DNA of 58,550 nt from Ramlibacter sp. (GCA_021323335.1 JAJTCN010000013.1:1-58550); one strand, 5' to 3'. Shown: positions 42,613 to 51,195, numbered from the stretch's first letter. Program-made: numbers and translations. The notes: generated by a model not told the origin, from the letters alone.

Positions 42613-43320
42613 GTGAGAATCTGCGTGCTGGGCAACAGCCATGTGGCGAGCCTGAAGCTGGGCCTGGAGAAGATGCCGGACGCCCGGAAGAACGTTTCCA
42701 TGGACTTCTTCGCATCCCGCGCCAGCGCGCTGGGCGCATTGCGGCTGGAGAACAACCGGCTGGTGCCGACCAACGACAACCTGGCCCGGTCGATCGCCCA
42801 TACCAGCGGCGGCAAGAGCGAAGTCGTGCTGGCCGATTACGACGCCTTCCTGGTGTACGGACTCGGCTTCCGCCTCCCCGTCATGCAGGCGCAACTGAGC
42901 TCCGCGGTGCAGCGCCAGATCTGCCGCGACACCCTGGTGCAGGCGCTCAACTTCCGCATGTGCTCGATGGTGCGGCAGGCGACGGACAAGCCGGTGTACG
43001 TCGGCCACGATCCGCAGGAAGCCGAAGGCCGCAAGAGCCCGGAGCTGTCGCGCAGCCTGCCTTACGAAGCGGTGTACGACATGATGCGCAGCGAACTGTT
43101 CCGCGACGACGTGCGGCTGGTCGCGCAACCCCGGCAGACGTTTGCCAACAGCTGGTTCACCAAGCCGGAGTTTTCCGCCGGCTCGACGCGGCTGGACATC
43201 GGCGACGCGAAGTCCAACGAGCTCCACAGCGAAGCGGACAACAAGCACATGAACGGGGATTTCGGCCGCATCTGGCTGGAGAGTTTCTTCCCTGCCGTGG
43301 GCGTGAAGACGGCAGCTTGA
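42613..43320 (+). CDS. SGNH-like protein
   Basis: This 235-residue protein opens with ICVLGNSHVASLK, which fits block I of SGNH/GDSL hydrolases (GNSH in place of GDSH, serine at residue 9). Other pieces are AFLVYGLGFRLP and a C-terminal NKHMNGDFGRIW that could hold the catalytic histidine. A role as acyl transferase or esterase on the polysaccharide is possible. The GTG at 42613 is used because GAGG lies upstream and block I then begins at the N-terminus. It follows the GSCFA gene by 10 bases; together the two genes carry the same domain pair that is fused in the gene at 39349-41196. Confidence 0.78.
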   Translation: MRICVLGNSHVASLKLGLEKMPDARKNVSMDFFASRASALGALRLENNRLVPTNDNLARSIAHTSGGKSEVVLADYDAFLVYGLGFRLPVMQAQLSSAVQRQICRDTLVQALNFRMCSMVRQATDKPVYVGHDPQEAEGRKSPELSRSLPYEAVYDMMRSELFRDDVRLVAQPRQTFANSWFTKPEFSAGSTRLDIGDAKSNELHSEADNKHMNGDFGRIWLESFFPAVGVKTAA

Positions 43321-43331
43321 GGGGCTGCCCG

Positions 43332-43350
43332 GGGCGGCGTTGCGCCGCCC
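43332..43350. terminator. Hairpin between convergent SGNH-like and HU-like genes
   Basis: GGGCGGCG and CGCCGCCC form an eight-pair perfect stem with a TTG loop, between the stop of the SGNH-like gene (43320) and the stop of the HU-like gene (43356). There is no T-run on either side, so it may stall polymerase only weakly or need Rho. Its position fits a shared two-way terminator. Confidence 0.5.
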
Positions 43351-43355
43351 GCGGA

Positions 43356-43658
43356 TCAATCGTCGTCGTCTTCCTCGACCGCGTCATCGGTCTCGTCCGC
43401 ATCGGACTTGCGCACCTTCATGCGCGCCATGATGCGCTTGCGGGTGGACTTCTCGCCGTCCTTGTCGCGCTCGACCTGCTTGACGGTGAAGGAAGCGAAG
43501 CCGGGAACCGACACCTTGCCTTCGTTCGTCTCGTCGACCTCCTTGGCGATCTCGGCCAGGGCGGCCTTCACCACCCGGGTCGCCTGCGCCTCCGAGATAT
43601 CCTTGAACGCCCTTTCGTTGGTGAGCATTGCCTTGGCAACTGCTTCGTTGATCTTCAT
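43356..43658 (-). CDS. HU family DNA-binding protein with acidic tail
   Basis: This 100-residue protein resembles HU/IHF nucleoid proteins: MKINEAVAKAML at the N-terminus, a helical dimerisation part, VSVPGFASFTVKQVER like the HU beta-arm base (GFGTFxVxxR), and a basic stretch TRKRIMARMKVRK. The last 15 residues are acidic (EEDDDD at the end), which is not typical of HU. It probably bends or bridges DNA. A gene of this type inside a capsule locus is unusual. The ATG at 43658 has GAAAGG upstream, and an extended -10 promoter lies 27 bases further. Confidence 0.85.
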   Translation of the reverse strand: MKINEAVAKAMLTNERAFKDISEAQATRVVKAALAEIAKEVDETNEGKVSVPGFASFTVKQVERDKDGEKSTRKRIMARMKVRKSDADETDDAVEEDDDD

Positions 43659-43684
43659 GAAAACCTTTCGTGTCCTATAAGGGA

Positions 43685-43693
43685 AATATAGCA
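43685..43693 (-). promoter_or_regulatory. Extended -10 promoter of the HU-like gene
   Basis: On the minus strand TGCTATATT lies 27 bases upstream of the HU-like ATG, within the same 17-base sequence found before the SGNH-GSCFA gene. The transcript would start near 43678, leaving a leader of about 20 bases with its GAAAGG site. No -35 is visible. Confidence 0.6.
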
Positions 43694-43762
43694 GGCCCCC
43701 CCGAGGCGACGCCCTCGTGCGGACGCTTCGAACATTTAGTATCCGACCCGGAACCCGGCCAT

Positions 43763-45838
43763 TTGAAGACACCATCCGTCAATGAAGGCGTGCACATCGC
43801 GGTCGAGCCAGCCTCGGCTGCCGGCGGGTGGCATCTGCTCCAGGGATCGCTGCGGCGCCAGGGCGGCGACTACGACGCGCGGCTGTACTTCACGGGGGAA
43901 GGGCGCTTGCCGTCGGGCTACGCCGCGGTGCCCACGTCGGCCAAGGGCGTGGTCAACGACCTCGTCTGGCTGCCCGCGGGCATCCGTGGCCTGCGCCTGG
44001 AGGTCGGCGACGCCGCCGTCCATGAACTCGGGCCGATGCGCATCCGACCGGTGGGGTCGCTGGAGCGCCGCTGGCGGATGCTGCAGCGGGTGCTGCCGGT
44101 GCTCTGGCAGCAGCCCGCCGCCAAGCGCCTGCGGCTGGGGCTCACCTGGTCCCGCTTCCTGTCCGACCTGGATGCCGCCTACGCGCTGGCGACGCGCCTG
44201 CGCGCGCATGCCGCGGCGCCCACGTACCAGGACTGGATCCGGCGCTTCGACACCCTGGGCGAAGAGGACGTGCGCGCCATCCGGCAACAGGTCGCCGGCT
44301 GGGCTGGAGCACCCCTCTTCCATGTCCTCCTGGCCGGCCCGGACGGCCCCGCGCGGAAACGAAGCGTTGCATCGTTGCAGTCCCAGCTGCACCAGCGCCA
44401 TGCCCTGACGCTGCTGGAGGCAGACGATGCGGCCGTGCTGCGGGACTTCAACGCGGCGCTGGCGTCGGCGCAGGGCGAGCAGTGGGTCCTGTTGCTGCGG
44501 GCGGGCGACGAGCTTCCCGCGCATGCGCTGTTCTGGTTCGCGCGCGAGGCCGCGCGGCATCCGGATGCCCGCGTGCTATATGCGGACGAGGACGAACTGG
44601 ATGCGCGGCAGCAGCGCTGCAATCCGCGCTTCAAGCCGGACTGGTCGTGGGCCCACGCCCGCAGCACGCGCTTCCTCGGCGCGGCGGTGGTGCTGCGCGC
44701 GCAGGCGCTGGCGAGCGCGGGCGGACTCGGCCCGGACGATGCGAGGTACGGCTGCTACGACGCCGTGCTGCGGGTGCTGGACGCGGTGCGCCAGGCGCCC
44801 GAGCCGCAAGTGCCGCACATTCCGTCGGTGCTGCTGCATCGCGCCGCGGCGCACGCGCAGGGCGTGGACGACTGGGCCATGGCCGCCGTCGCGGCCCACC
44901 TCGCGCGGCGCGGCATGGCCGCCACGGTGGAGCCGGTGCGCCCCGGCTGCTGGCGCGTGCGCCACCCGCTGCCGTCGCAGCCGCCCCTGGTCAGCATCAT
45001 CGTGCCGACGCGCGATGCGCTGGCGCTCACGCGGCTGTGCATCGACAGCGTGCGCCGCCACACGCGCTACCCCCGCTACGAGATCCTGCTGGTGGACAAC
45101 CAGAGCACCGATGCGGATGCATTGGCGTGGATGCGCTCGCAGGACGAAGCCGGCGCCATCCGCCTGTTGCGCTACGATGCCCCGTTCAACTACGCCGCCA
45201 TCAACAACATGGCGGTGCAACAGGCGGCCGGGGAACTGGTCTGCCTTCTCAACAACGATACGGAAGTCATGCAGCCCGGTTGGCTGGAGGAGATGGTCTC
45301 GCACGCGCTGCAAGCCGGGGTCGACGTGGTCGGGGCCAAGCTCCTGTATCCGAACGGTCTCGTCCAGCACGCGGGAGACCTCGTGGGCGTGGGCGGCCTG
45401 GCCAACCACGCGCACGCTTTCCTGCCTTCGGATGCCCCGGGCTATTGCGATCGCGCCGTGGTCGCCCAGGAATATTCCGCGGTGACCGCCGCCTGCCTGC
45501 TGACCTGGCGCAGCCGCTACCTGGCCCTCGGGGGGCTGGACGCCGCGCACCTGCCGGTCGCCTTCAATGACGTGGACTACTGCCTGCGGGTGCGGGAGGC
45601 GGGGGGCCGGGTCGTCTGGACGCCGCACGCGGTGCTGGTGCACCACGAATCCGTTTCGCGCGGCAAGGACCTGTCGCGGCAGCAATTGCGGCGGGCCAGG
45701 CGCGAGGCGGCCTGGATGCGCCGCCGCTGGCGTCACGTGCTGGGCCGCGACCCGTTCTACAACCCCAACCTCAGCCACGAACGGCCCGACTTCTCGCTCA
45801 GTCACGCACCCGTGGTGGACCAGCCGTGGACCTCGTGA
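43763..45838 (+). CDS. Glycosyltransferase with two GT2-like domains
   Basis: This 691-residue protein has an N-terminal beta-like region (about 1-90) and a degenerate GT2 domain (about 190-390; VLYADEDELDAR and NPRFKPDWS are kept, but the N-terminal nucleotide-binding part is altered). A complete GT2 domain follows (about 408-650; SIIVPTRDA, LLNNDTEV for the DxD-like site, NDVDYCLRVREAGG, HHESVSRG). The C-terminal half closely resembles that of the 1410-residue protein at 29414. It should add sugars to the capsule backbone. Start choice is uncertain: TTG at 43763 or GTG at 43790; earlier in-frame codons overlap the HU promoter. No strong ribosome-binding site was seen. Confidence 0.85.
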   Translation: MKTPSVNEGVHIAVEPASAAGGWHLLQGSLRRQGGDYDARLYFTGEGRLPSGYAAVPTSAKGVVNDLVWLPAGIRGLRLEVGDAAVHELGPMRIRPVGSLERRWRMLQRVLPVLWQQPAAKRLRLGLTWSRFLSDLDAAYALATRLRAHAAAPTYQDWIRRFDTLGEEDVRAIRQQVAGWAGAPLFHVLLAGPDGPARKRSVASLQSQLHQRHALTLLEADDAAVLRDFNAALASAQGEQWVLLLRAGDELPAHALFWFAREAARHPDARVLYADEDELDARQQRCNPRFKPDWSWAHARSTRFLGAAVVLRAQALASAGGLGPDDARYGCYDAVLRVLDAVRQAPEPQVPHIPSVLLHRAAAHAQGVDDWAMAAVAAHLARRGMAATVEPVRPGCWRVRHPLPSQPPLVSIIVPTRDALALTRLCIDSVRRHTRYPRYEILLVDNQSTDADALAWMRSQDEAGAIRLLRYDAPFNYAAINNMAVQQAAGELVCLLNNDTEVMQPGWLEEMVSHALQAGVDVVGAKLLYPNGLVQHAGDLVGVGGLANHAHAFLPSDAPGYCDRAVVAQEYSAVTAACLLTWRSRYLALGGLDAAHLPVAFNDVDYCLRVREAGGRVVWTPHAVLVHHESVSRGKDLSRQQLRRARREAAWMRRRWRHVLGRDPFYNPNLSHERPDFSLSHAPVVDQPWTS

Positions 45839-46785
45839 GACCTTTCACCGGCCTGGACGTCCTGCCGCCCGGCGCGGATGTCTACCTCGTGGAGGAGCGC
45901 GCCAACCCGTCGACCGACTACTTCGTCGAGCCGGCTTGCGCCGGGCAGGGGCGCCGGCTGCACCGCTTCCGCTTCGACGAGGCGCCGCCGGAGGCCAGCC
46001 TGGCCAACGCCGTGGTGGTGTTCGTGCGGTACATCCCGCAGCAATGGCGCCGCAAGGTGGAGGCCGAGCGCCGGCAGATGGCGCAGCTGGTGTTCTTCAT
46101 GGACGACGACGTCCTCGATCCCCGGACCTGGGGCGACATGCCCTGGCGCTACCGCTACAAGCTGTACCGGCAGGCGGCGCGCCACGAGGGCTGGCTGCAG
46201 CGGCAGGACGCGCAGCTCTGGGTGTCCACCGCGTGGCTGCAGCAGAAGTACGCCGCCTGGTCGCCGCTGCGGGTGGAGCCGCGGCCCCTGTCCGGCACCG
46301 AGGGCGCCTGCCGCGTCTTCTATCACGGCAGCGCCTCGCACGGCGCCGAGATCCGCTGGCTGCATCCGGTGATCGAGCAGGTGCAGCACGAGGATCCGCG
46401 GATCGTGTTCGAGATCATCGGCGGCCAGGACGTCCACCGGCTGTACCGCAACCTGCCGCGCGTGACCGTCGTCCACCCGATGCGATGGCCCGCGTACGAG
46501 GCCTTCGTCGACCAGCCGGGCCGGCACATCGGCCTGGCGCCGCTGCTGGAACTGCCCTTCAACCGGGCGCGTTCGTGCACCAAGTTCTTCGACATCACGC
46601 GCGCCGGCGCCGCCGGCATCTACGCGGCGGCGGGCGCCTGCGGCAGCTTCGTGCGGCCCGGCATCGACGGCCTGGTCCTGCCGATGCGTCCGCCGGCCTG
46701 GGCCGAGGCCATCCTGCAGCTCGCGCGGGACGAGCCCGCGCGGCGGGCGCTGGCGATCGCCGCGCGCGAGCGGCTTCGGGCCTGA
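45826..46785 (+). CDS. Glycosyltransferase, GT4/group 1-like
   Basis: This 319-residue protein has the C-terminal half of a GT-B fold glycosyltransferase: VFYHGSASHGAEIRWL, then FEIIGGQDVHRLY, HPMRWPAYEAFV, and the nucleotide-sugar region IGLAPLLELPFNRARSCTKFFD with GSFVRPGIDGLVLP. The N-terminal half is shorter than usual. It probably transfers one sugar during capsule synthesis. It overlaps the previous gene by 13 bases; the GTG at 45826 is taken as start, with another GTG at 45835 (GTGA overlap) as alternative. It converges on cysNC with three bases between stops. Confidence 0.82.
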   Translation: MDLVRPFTGLDVLPPGADVYLVEERANPSTDYFVEPACAGQGRRLHRFRFDEAPPEASLANAVVVFVRYIPQQWRRKVEAERRQMAQLVFFMDDDVLDPRTWGDMPWRYRYKLYRQAARHEGWLQRQDAQLWVSTAWLQQKYAAWSPLRVEPRPLSGTEGACRVFYHGSASHGAEIRWLHPVIEQVQHEDPRIVFEIIGGQDVHRLYRNLPRVTVVHPMRWPAYEAFVDQPGRHIGLAPLLELPFNRARSCTKFFDITRAGAAGIYAAAGACGSFVRPGIDGLVLPMRPPAWAEAILQLARDEPARRALAIAARERLRA

Positions 46786-46788
46786 ACT

Positions 46789-48672
46789 TCAGGCCTGGAA
46801 GTAGCCGCCCGAGCGCAGCAGCTCGAGGACCTGCGCGGCCGCCTGCTCCGGCGTCACGCGCGTGGTGTCCACGACCAATGCCGCGTTCTCCGGCCGCTCG
46901 TACGGCGAGTCGATGCCGGTGAAGTTCTTCAGCTCGCCGCGCCGCGCCTTCTGGTAGAGGCCCTTGACGTCGCGCTGCTCGGCCACGTGCAGCGGCGTGT
47001 CGACGAAGATCTCGATGAACTCGCCTTCGCCGACCAGGCCGCGCGCCATCTCGCGCTCCGCCTCGAAGGGGGAGATGAAGGCGGTGAGCACGATCAGGCC
47101 GGCATCGACCATCAGGCGCGAGACCTCGGCGACGCGCCGGATGTTCTCCACGCGGTCGGCATCGGTGAAGCCCAGGTCCTTGTTCAGGCCGTGCCGCACG
47201 TTGTCGCCGTCGAGCAGGTAGGTGTGGCGGCCCATCGCGTGCAGCTGCTTTTCCACCATGTTGGCGATGGTCGACTTGCCGGAGCCGGAGAAGCCGGTGA
47301 ACCACAGCACGCAGGGCTTCTGGCCCATCAACCGGGCGCGCGCTTCCTTGTCCACATCCACGTGCTGCATGTGGATGTTGTGGCTGCGGCGCAGGGCGAA
47401 GTGCAGCAGGCCGGCGCCGACCGTGTTGTTGGTCAGGCGGTCGACGATGATGAAGCCGCCGGTTTCGCGGTTCTCCGCGTACGCGTCGAAGGCGACCGGC
47501 CGGTCCATGCTCAGGTTGCAGATGCCGATCGCGTTGAGCTCCAGCGTCTTGGCGGCCACGTGCTCCAGCGTGTTCACGTTCACCTGGTACTTGATGTCGG
47601 TGATCGAGGCCGTGACGGTCTGCGTCCCGATCTTCACCAGGTAGGGACGGCCGGGCAGCAGCGGCTCGTCGTGCATCCAGATCAGCGTGGCCTCGAACTG
47701 GTCGGCCACTTCGGCCGGGGCCAGCGCGGTGGAGATCACGTTGCCGCGCGAGATGTCGATCTCGTCGGCCAGCGTCAGCGTCACCGCCTGGCCGGCCACC
47801 GCCTGGCGCAGGTCGCCGTCGAAGGTGACGATGCGCGTGACGGTGCTCTCCTTGCCCGAAGGCAGGACGCGGATGCGTTCGCCGAGTTCCACCTTGCCGC
47901 TGGCCAGGGTGCCGGCGAAGCCGCGGAAGTCGAGGTTGGGACGGTTGACCCACTGCACCGGCAGGCGCATCGGCAACTTCTGCATGCGCGATTCGTCGAT
48001 CTCCACCGTCTCCAGGTAGCCCATGAGGGTGGTGCCGTGGTACCAGGGCATCTGCTCGCTGGGCTCGACGATGTTGTCGCCCTTGAAGGCGGAAACCGGG
48101 ATCACCGTCACTTCTTCCAGGCCGACCTGCCTGGCGAAGGCGCGGTACTCCTCGACGATCTTGTCGAACACCTGCTGGCTGTAGCCGACCAGGTCCATCT
48201 TGTTGATGGCGACGACCACCTTGCGGATGCCCATCAGCGAGACCAGGTAGCTGTGGCGGCGCGTCTGGGTCAGGATGCCCTTGCGGGCGTCGACCAGGAT
48301 GGCGGCGACGTCGGCCGTGGAAGCGCCCGTCACCATGTTGCGCGTGTACTGCTCGTGGCCGGGGGTGTCGGCGACGATGAACTTGCGGCGGTCGGTGGAG
48401 AAGAAGCGGTAGGCCACGTCGATGGTGATGCCCTGCTCCCGTTCCGCGGCCAGGCCGTCCACCAGCAGCGCGAAGTCCAGCTGCTCGCCCTGCGTGCCGA
48501 ACTTGCGCGAATCGGCTTCCAGCGCGGCGAGCTGGTCGTCGAACAGCATCTTCGATTCATACAGCAGCCGGCCGATCAGCGTGCTCTTGCCGTCGTCCAC
48601 GCTGCCGCAGGTGATGAAGCGCAGCAGGCTCTTGTGCTCGTGCGACTTGAGGTACTGCTCGATGTCGCGGGC
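46789..48672 (-). CDS. cysNC: Sulfate adenylyltransferase large subunit fused to APS kinase (CysN-CysC/NodQ type), 5' end lost
   Basis: CysN is the GTPase subunit of ATP sulfurylase and CysC phosphorylates APS to PAPS, so this fused protein makes the sulfate donor. The GTPase part has [20 protein letters not shown] and NKMDLVGY; the kinase part has the P-loop GFSGSGKST and FISPFEAER. The C-terminus ends GGYFQA. The frame is intact from [13 protein letters not shown] (from about 48666 down) to the stop, but no start codon or the usual first residues are present: upstream sequence is directly joined, out of frame, to codons of cysD. About 100 or more bases around the cysD stop and cysN start appear to be missing. 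Without that repair the protein could not be made normally. Confidence 0.88.
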   Translation of the reverse strand, partial: ARDIEQYLKSHEHKSLLRFITCGSVDDGKSTLIGRLLYESKMLFDDQLAALEADSRKFGTQGEQLDFALLVDGLAAEREQGITIDVAYRFFSTDRRKFIVADTPGHEQYTRNMVTGASTADVAAILVDARKGILTQTRRHSYLVSLMGIRKVVVAINKMDLVGYSQQVFDKIVEEYRAFARQVGLEEVTVIPVSAFKGDNIVEPSEQMPWYHGTTLMGYLETVEIDESRMQKLPMRLPVQWVNRPNLDFRGFAGTLASGKVELGERIRVLPSGKESTVTRIVTFDGDLRQAVAGQAVTLTLADEIDISRGNVISTALAPAEVADQFEATLIWMHDEPLLPGRPYLVKIGTQTVTASITDIKYQVNVNTLEHVAAKTLELNAIGICNLSMDRPVAFDAYAENRETGGFIIVDRLTNNTVGAGLLHFALRRSHNIHMQHVDVDKEARARLMGQKPCVLWFTGFSGSGKSTIANMVEKQLHAMGRHTYLLDGDNVRHGLNKDLGFTDADRVENIRRVAEVSRLMVDAGLIVLTAFISPFEAEREMARGLVGEGEFIEIFVDTPLHVAEQRDVKGLYQKARRGELKNFTGIDSPYERPENAALVVDTTRVTPEQAAAQVLELLRSGGYFQA

Positions 48673-49457
48673 AGCGTGGCCGCGGTGGACTCCACCGCGC
48701 CGGTCAGCGGGTAGCAGCCGAGCGTGCGGAAGCGCACCTTCTTCATCATCGGCGTCTCGCCGGGGCGCAGCTTCATGCGGTCGTCGTCCACCATGATCAG
48801 CGTCCCGTCGCGTTCCACCACCGGGCGCTCGGCGGCGTAGTACAGCGGCACGATCGGGATGTTCTGCAGGTAGATGTACTGCCAGATGTCCAGCTCGGTC
48901 CAGTTGGAGATCGGGAACACGCGCATCGACTCGCCCTTGTGCTTGCGCGCGTTGTACAGGTGCCAGAGCTCGGGCCGCTGGCCCTTCGGGTCCCAGCGGT
49001 GCTGCGCGGTGCGGAAGGAGAAGATGCGCTCCTTGGCGCGCGACTTCTCCTCGTCGCGGCGGGCGCCGCCGAAGGCCGCGTCGAAGCCGTACTTGTCCAG
49101 CGCCTGCTTCAGGCCCTCGGTCTTCATGATGTCGGTGTGGATCGACGAGCCGTGGGTGAAGGGGTTGATGTCCTTGGCGACGCCGTCCGGGTTGATGTGC
49201 ACCAGCAGGTTCAGGCCGAGTTCCTTGGCCATGCGGTCGCGGAAGGCGTACATGTCGCGGAACTTCCAGCGGGTGTCGACGTGCAGCAGGGGGAAGGGCG
49301 GCTTGGCCGGGTGGAACGCCTTCATCGCCAGGTGCAGCATCACCGCGCTGTCCTTGCCGATGGAATAGAGCATCACCGGGTTGTCGGCTTCCGCCACGAC
49401 CTCCCGCATGATGTGGATGCTTTCGGCTTCCAGCCGTTGGAGGTGAGTGAGGTTCAT
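48576..49457 (-). pseudogene. cysD: Sulfate adenylyltransferase small subunit CysD, C-terminus disrupted
   Basis: CysD binds ATP and sulfate and forms APS with CysN. From the ATG at 49457 the protein follows the family without fault ([19 protein letters not shown] for the PP-loop, [32 protein letters not shown]) through to [16 protein letters not shown]. There, at about 48669, the family sequence stops and the remaining about 31 codons are cysN sequence read in the wrong frame. The normal final 40 or so residues, ending in a basic KKKREGYF-type tail, are missing. Either a deletion has inactivated it or the assembly lost a segment. The frame is also open upstream into an IS630-like region with no stop between. 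Confidence 0.85.
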
Positions 49458-50237
49458 CGTTGGGTTCTCTGCAATGCGTTGCCCCGGGGGCGGATACGGT
49501 GAGAGGGTGGCGCGGCCCGCGAGGGGCGCCGCGAGGGAGTCTTCGAGGCTGGCGCGGCCGGCATGCTCCGCGAGCCAGACCGCCACTTCGGGCAGCCGGC
49601 TCAGGGCACTGGCGCCGGGCATCGCCAGCCGCAGCTTCCCGCGGGCGGCACGACGCAGCTGGTCGAACAGCATCACGTGTTCGGCCGCGGGGATGTCGTG
49701 GCTGCGGAACAGGCGCCATCGCACCTGGCCGCGGGTGTCCACCGCCACGCGCGACACCAGTTGCGGCCCCAGCTGCGCCTGCTGCTGGGGCGGCAGCGCG
49801 ACGTCCAGGGAGTACAGGGCGAAAGAGGCCGCGCCGGGCTGTCCGGCGGGCATCGCGTGTTCGGGGTCGTACAGTCCGGTACGGCGGCACCATTGCATGG
49901 CACCGGAGCGGCTGAGGACGAGGCCGCGCCGTGCCACCCAATCGAGGATGGCGCTGACGCTCCACGGCTCCGGGCTGGCCAGCATGGCCTGCAACAGTTC
50001 CAGCTCCAGTTCGCCGGTGAGCGATTCGGTGCCGCGCACCGGCCGGCCGCGGCGCGGGTTGACGGTGACCGCCGCCCAGCCGGCCTGCTTGAAGGCCTTC
50101 ACGGCGGCGATGATCGTGGGCGTGCTCAGGCCGGTGGCTTGCGCCACCTGCGCCAGCGTCTGGCCTTCGAGCCGCAATCGCACGGCCTGCCTGCGCTGCC
50201 GATTGAGCTCCACCACCGTCAACTGTCTCGTTCCCAC
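49458..50237 (-). CDS. IS630-like helix-turn-helix protein, in frame with cysD
   Basis: From a GTG at 50237 about 260 residues run directly into the cysD ATG with no stop codon. The first 130 residues are an IS630-type winged helix-turn-helix region ([28 protein letters not shown], then [11 protein letters not shown] and [10 protein letters not shown]). The rest recalls the DDE domain of IS630 transposases ([41 protein letters not shown]), but the second catalytic aspartate (LILDN in transposases) is replaced by AMPG. It thus looks like a domesticated, non-catalytic relative that could regulate the cys genes. The protein may be a fusion with CysD, or CysD may start at its own ATG, whose ribosome-binding site is weak. 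Confidence 0.65.
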
Positions 50238-50244
50238 GGGCCCG

Positions 50245-50290
50245 GCTATTAAGCATTAAAAATTTCAGCCGCTATTAAACCCTAAAAATT
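50245..50290. promoter_or_regulatory. Two direct repeats in the divergent cysD-cysQ promoter region
   Basis: Two 20-base copies (50245-50264 and 50271-50290) match at 17 of 20 positions; both read GCTATTAA-N3-4-TAAAAATT. They are AT-rich in a GC-rich region, six bases apart, and lie between the IS630-like start (50237) and cysQ (50336). They are strong candidates for an operator, perhaps of the adjacent helix-turn-helix protein, and may include -10-like sequences for both directions. Confidence 0.6.
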
Positions 50291-50335
50291 GCTGGGCATC
50301 CTCGACAATCATGCCCGCAGAAGTCTGGAGTTGTA

Positions 50336-51124
50336 ATGGCAATGGAAGGTCACGAAGTCCGCGTCACGCGCGAGCTGCTGGAGCAGGTGGTGCAGGTGGT
50401 TCGCGCCGCGGGTGCGGAAGTCATGAAGGTGTACGCGACGGACTTCCAGGCCCTGAACAAGGCCGATGCGTCCCCGGTCACGCTCGCCGACGAGCGCGCC
50501 GAAGCCCTCATCACCCCGCGCCTGCGGGCCATCGCCCCGGGCGTGCCGGTGGTCGCGGAAGAAGCGGTGGCGGGCGGCGACGTCCCCCAGGTGGGCCGCA
50601 TGTTCTGGCTGGTCGACCCGCTGGACGGCACCAAGGAGTTCATCAACCGCAACGGCGAGTTCACGGTGAACGTGGCGCTCATCGAGGACGGCCGGCCGGT
50701 CCTGGGGGTCGTCTATGCCCCCGCGCTGGAAAAGCTGTGGGCCGGTGGCCCGGACCTGGGCAGCTTCACCGAGCAGGGCGGCGAGCGCCGGCCCATCACC
50801 TGCCGCAGCGCGCCGGCCGACGGCCTGACGGTGGTGGCGAGCCGCTCGCACGGCGACGCGACCGCGCTGGATGCCTTCCTGGCCGGCCGCAAGGTGGCGG
50901 CGAACATCAGCGTCGGCTCGTCGCTCAAGCTCTGCCAGGTGGCGCAGGGCGCGGCGGACGTGTACCCGCGCCTCGGGCGCACCATGGAATGGGACATCGC
51001 CGCCGGCCACGCCGTGGTGCTGGGCGCCGGCGGCTCGGTGGAATGCGTGCAGGGCGGCCCGCTGCTCTATGGCAAGCCGGGCTTCGACAACCCCCATTTC
51101 GCCTGCTGGGGGCAGCGCGCGTGA
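50336..51124 (+). CDS. cysQ: 3'(2'),5'-bisphosphate nucleotidase CysQ
   Basis: CysQ hydrolyses PAP, the by-product of sulfotransferases and of PAPS reductase, to AMP; this relieves inhibition and recycles the nucleotide. The 262-residue protein has the inositol-monophosphatase fold motifs: EEAV and WLVDPLDGTKEFINRNGEFTVNVAL (metal site), and MEWDIAAGHAV near the C-terminus. A GGAG ribosome-binding site lies five bases before the ATG at 50336. It is divergent from the cysD operon and sits in the capsule locus, where several sulfotransferases should produce PAP. Confidence 0.95.
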   Translation: MAMEGHEVRVTRELLEQVVQVVRAAGAEVMKVYATDFQALNKADASPVTLADERAEALITPRLRAIAPGVPVVAEEAVAGGDVPQVGRMFWLVDPLDGTKEFINRNGEFTVNVALIEDGRPVLGVVYAPALEKLWAGGPDLGSFTEQGGERRPITCRSAPADGLTVVASRSHGDATALDAFLAGRKVAANISVGSSLKLCQVAQGAADVYPRLGRTMEWDIAAGHAVVLGAGGSVECVQGGPLLYGKPGFDNPHFACWGQRA

Positions 51125-51183
51125 TGGGCCGGGTTGCCGGGACGCGGTCCAGGACTCTTTCGCTGTCGCGTAGTCTTTGAGAG

Positions 51184-51195
51184 ACGACCGGTCGT
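51184..51195. promoter_or_regulatory. 12-base perfect palindrome upstream of kpsC
   Basis: ACGACCGGTCGT is a perfect inverted repeat between cysQ and kpsC, like operators of TetR-family repressors. No regulator of that family is encoded in the window. It could equally be a chance palindrome in GC-rich DNA. Confidence 0.35.

Noticed and set aside
43670..43762. Earlier start for the GT2 gene at 43763
   Set aside because: It would overlap the HU promoter and adds residues without family likeness or a ribosome-binding site.
49458..50237. Active IS630 insertion sequence
   Set aside because: No terminal inverted repeats or TA duplication were seen and a catalytic position is changed, so it is treated as a domesticated relative.
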